The translations under genes were made by a program, and so were the position numbers. A DNA stretch of 64,000 nucleotides from Streptococcus sp. SPS1 (GTDB taxonomy: Bacteria; Bacillota; Bacilli; Lactobacillales; Streptococcaceae), in the NCBI RefSeq assembly GCF_030439915.1, contig NZ_JAQFJG010000009.1, positions 1 to 64,000 on the forward strand, read 5' to 3'. Below the pieces are notes generated by a model. It saw only the letters and a list, made by a program, of their open reading frames with translations, had not been told where the DNA came from and did no database searches. Of this stretch, positions 63,927-64,000 are shown in pieces; positions within the stretch are counted from its first letter, which is position 1; each line of letters begins with the position of its first letter.

Positions 63927-64000
63927 TTACACCTTCTCTTTCACATTTTTACCAAGGATACCAGCTGGGCGGACAATCAAGATCAACAACAAGATTCCAT
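63927..64000 (-). CDS. livH: Branched-chain amino-acid ABC transporter permease LivH (3' end only)
   Basis: The last 23 codons are visible: LLLILIVRPAGILGKNVKEK then V and a stop at 63927-63929. The RPAGILG motif near the C-terminus is typical of LivH. The rest lies beyond the right edge, presumably preceded by livJ. Confidence 0.85.
   Translation of the reverse strand, partial: GILLLILIVRPAGILGKNVKEKV

Overview
The window is chromosomal DNA of a low-GC Gram-positive coccus of the Streptococcus mitis group (S. pneumoniae, S. pseudopneumoniae, S. mitis, S. oralis). The evidence is the CiaRH two-component pair, PgdA of 463 residues, EzrA, FtsEX, PepN of 848 residues, four BOX repeats, an IS1381 copy, IS630-type remnants and frequent extended -10 promoters. 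From memory, the gene order partly follows the pneumococcal region folD-clpE-gyrB-ciaRH-metG-trmD-metK-ptsG-ftsEX-livFGM, read from the opposite strand. It departs from it in one place: a glyQS-pgdA block sits between rimM and metK, beside IS debris.

Layout. 1-4262: AT-rich accessory region with a frameshifted relaxase remnant, a TPR protein, two unrecognised small genes (one cut by IS1381), and the ends of IS630- and IS110-type transposases. 4263-10695: folD, an amino-acid ABC transporter pair, clpE with a CtsR operator, a NUDIX gene and small DUF genes. 10881-20702: ezrA, gyrB, a HAD protein, a DJ-1 protein, rodA, a DnaQ-DinG helicase and a U32 protein, mostly in one direction. 20842-25809: a small membrane protein, ciaRH and pepN. 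25932-28632: a tight five-gene operon (DUF2829/Tad2-like, SDR, NUDIX, orphan PEP-binding barrel, ASCH) that I cannot assign to a described pathway. 28732-41133: aldo-keto reductase, PadR unit, metG, a MacAB-like efflux system, glutathione reductase, bioY, trmD and rimM. 41164-50693: rearranged block with an alpha/beta hydrolase, a frameshifted mazG, IS4 and IS630 relics, glyS, glyQ, a metallopeptidase under a T-box leader, an aldo-keto reductase and pgdA. 50788-64000: metK with an SMK-type SAM riboswitch, a DEAD-box helicase, a nuclease, ptsG, ftsEX, prfB with its programmed frameshift, a CBS-ACT protein and a branched-chain amino-acid transporter running off the edge.

Themes. Cell envelope and division functions (ezrA, rodA, ftsEX, pgdA, ciaRH) are interleaved with translation genes (metG, glyQS, prfB, trmD, rimM) and nutrient uptake (glutamine-type, glucose, biotin, branched-chain amino acids). 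Several genes have an extended -10 only 6-8 bp before the start codon, which predicts leaderless mRNAs. Two leaders are remodelled: the metK riboswitch carries a 129-bp tandem duplication in its variable arm, and the glycine T-box is separated from glyQS by a metallopeptidase gene. No tRNA, rRNA or CRISPR array was seen.
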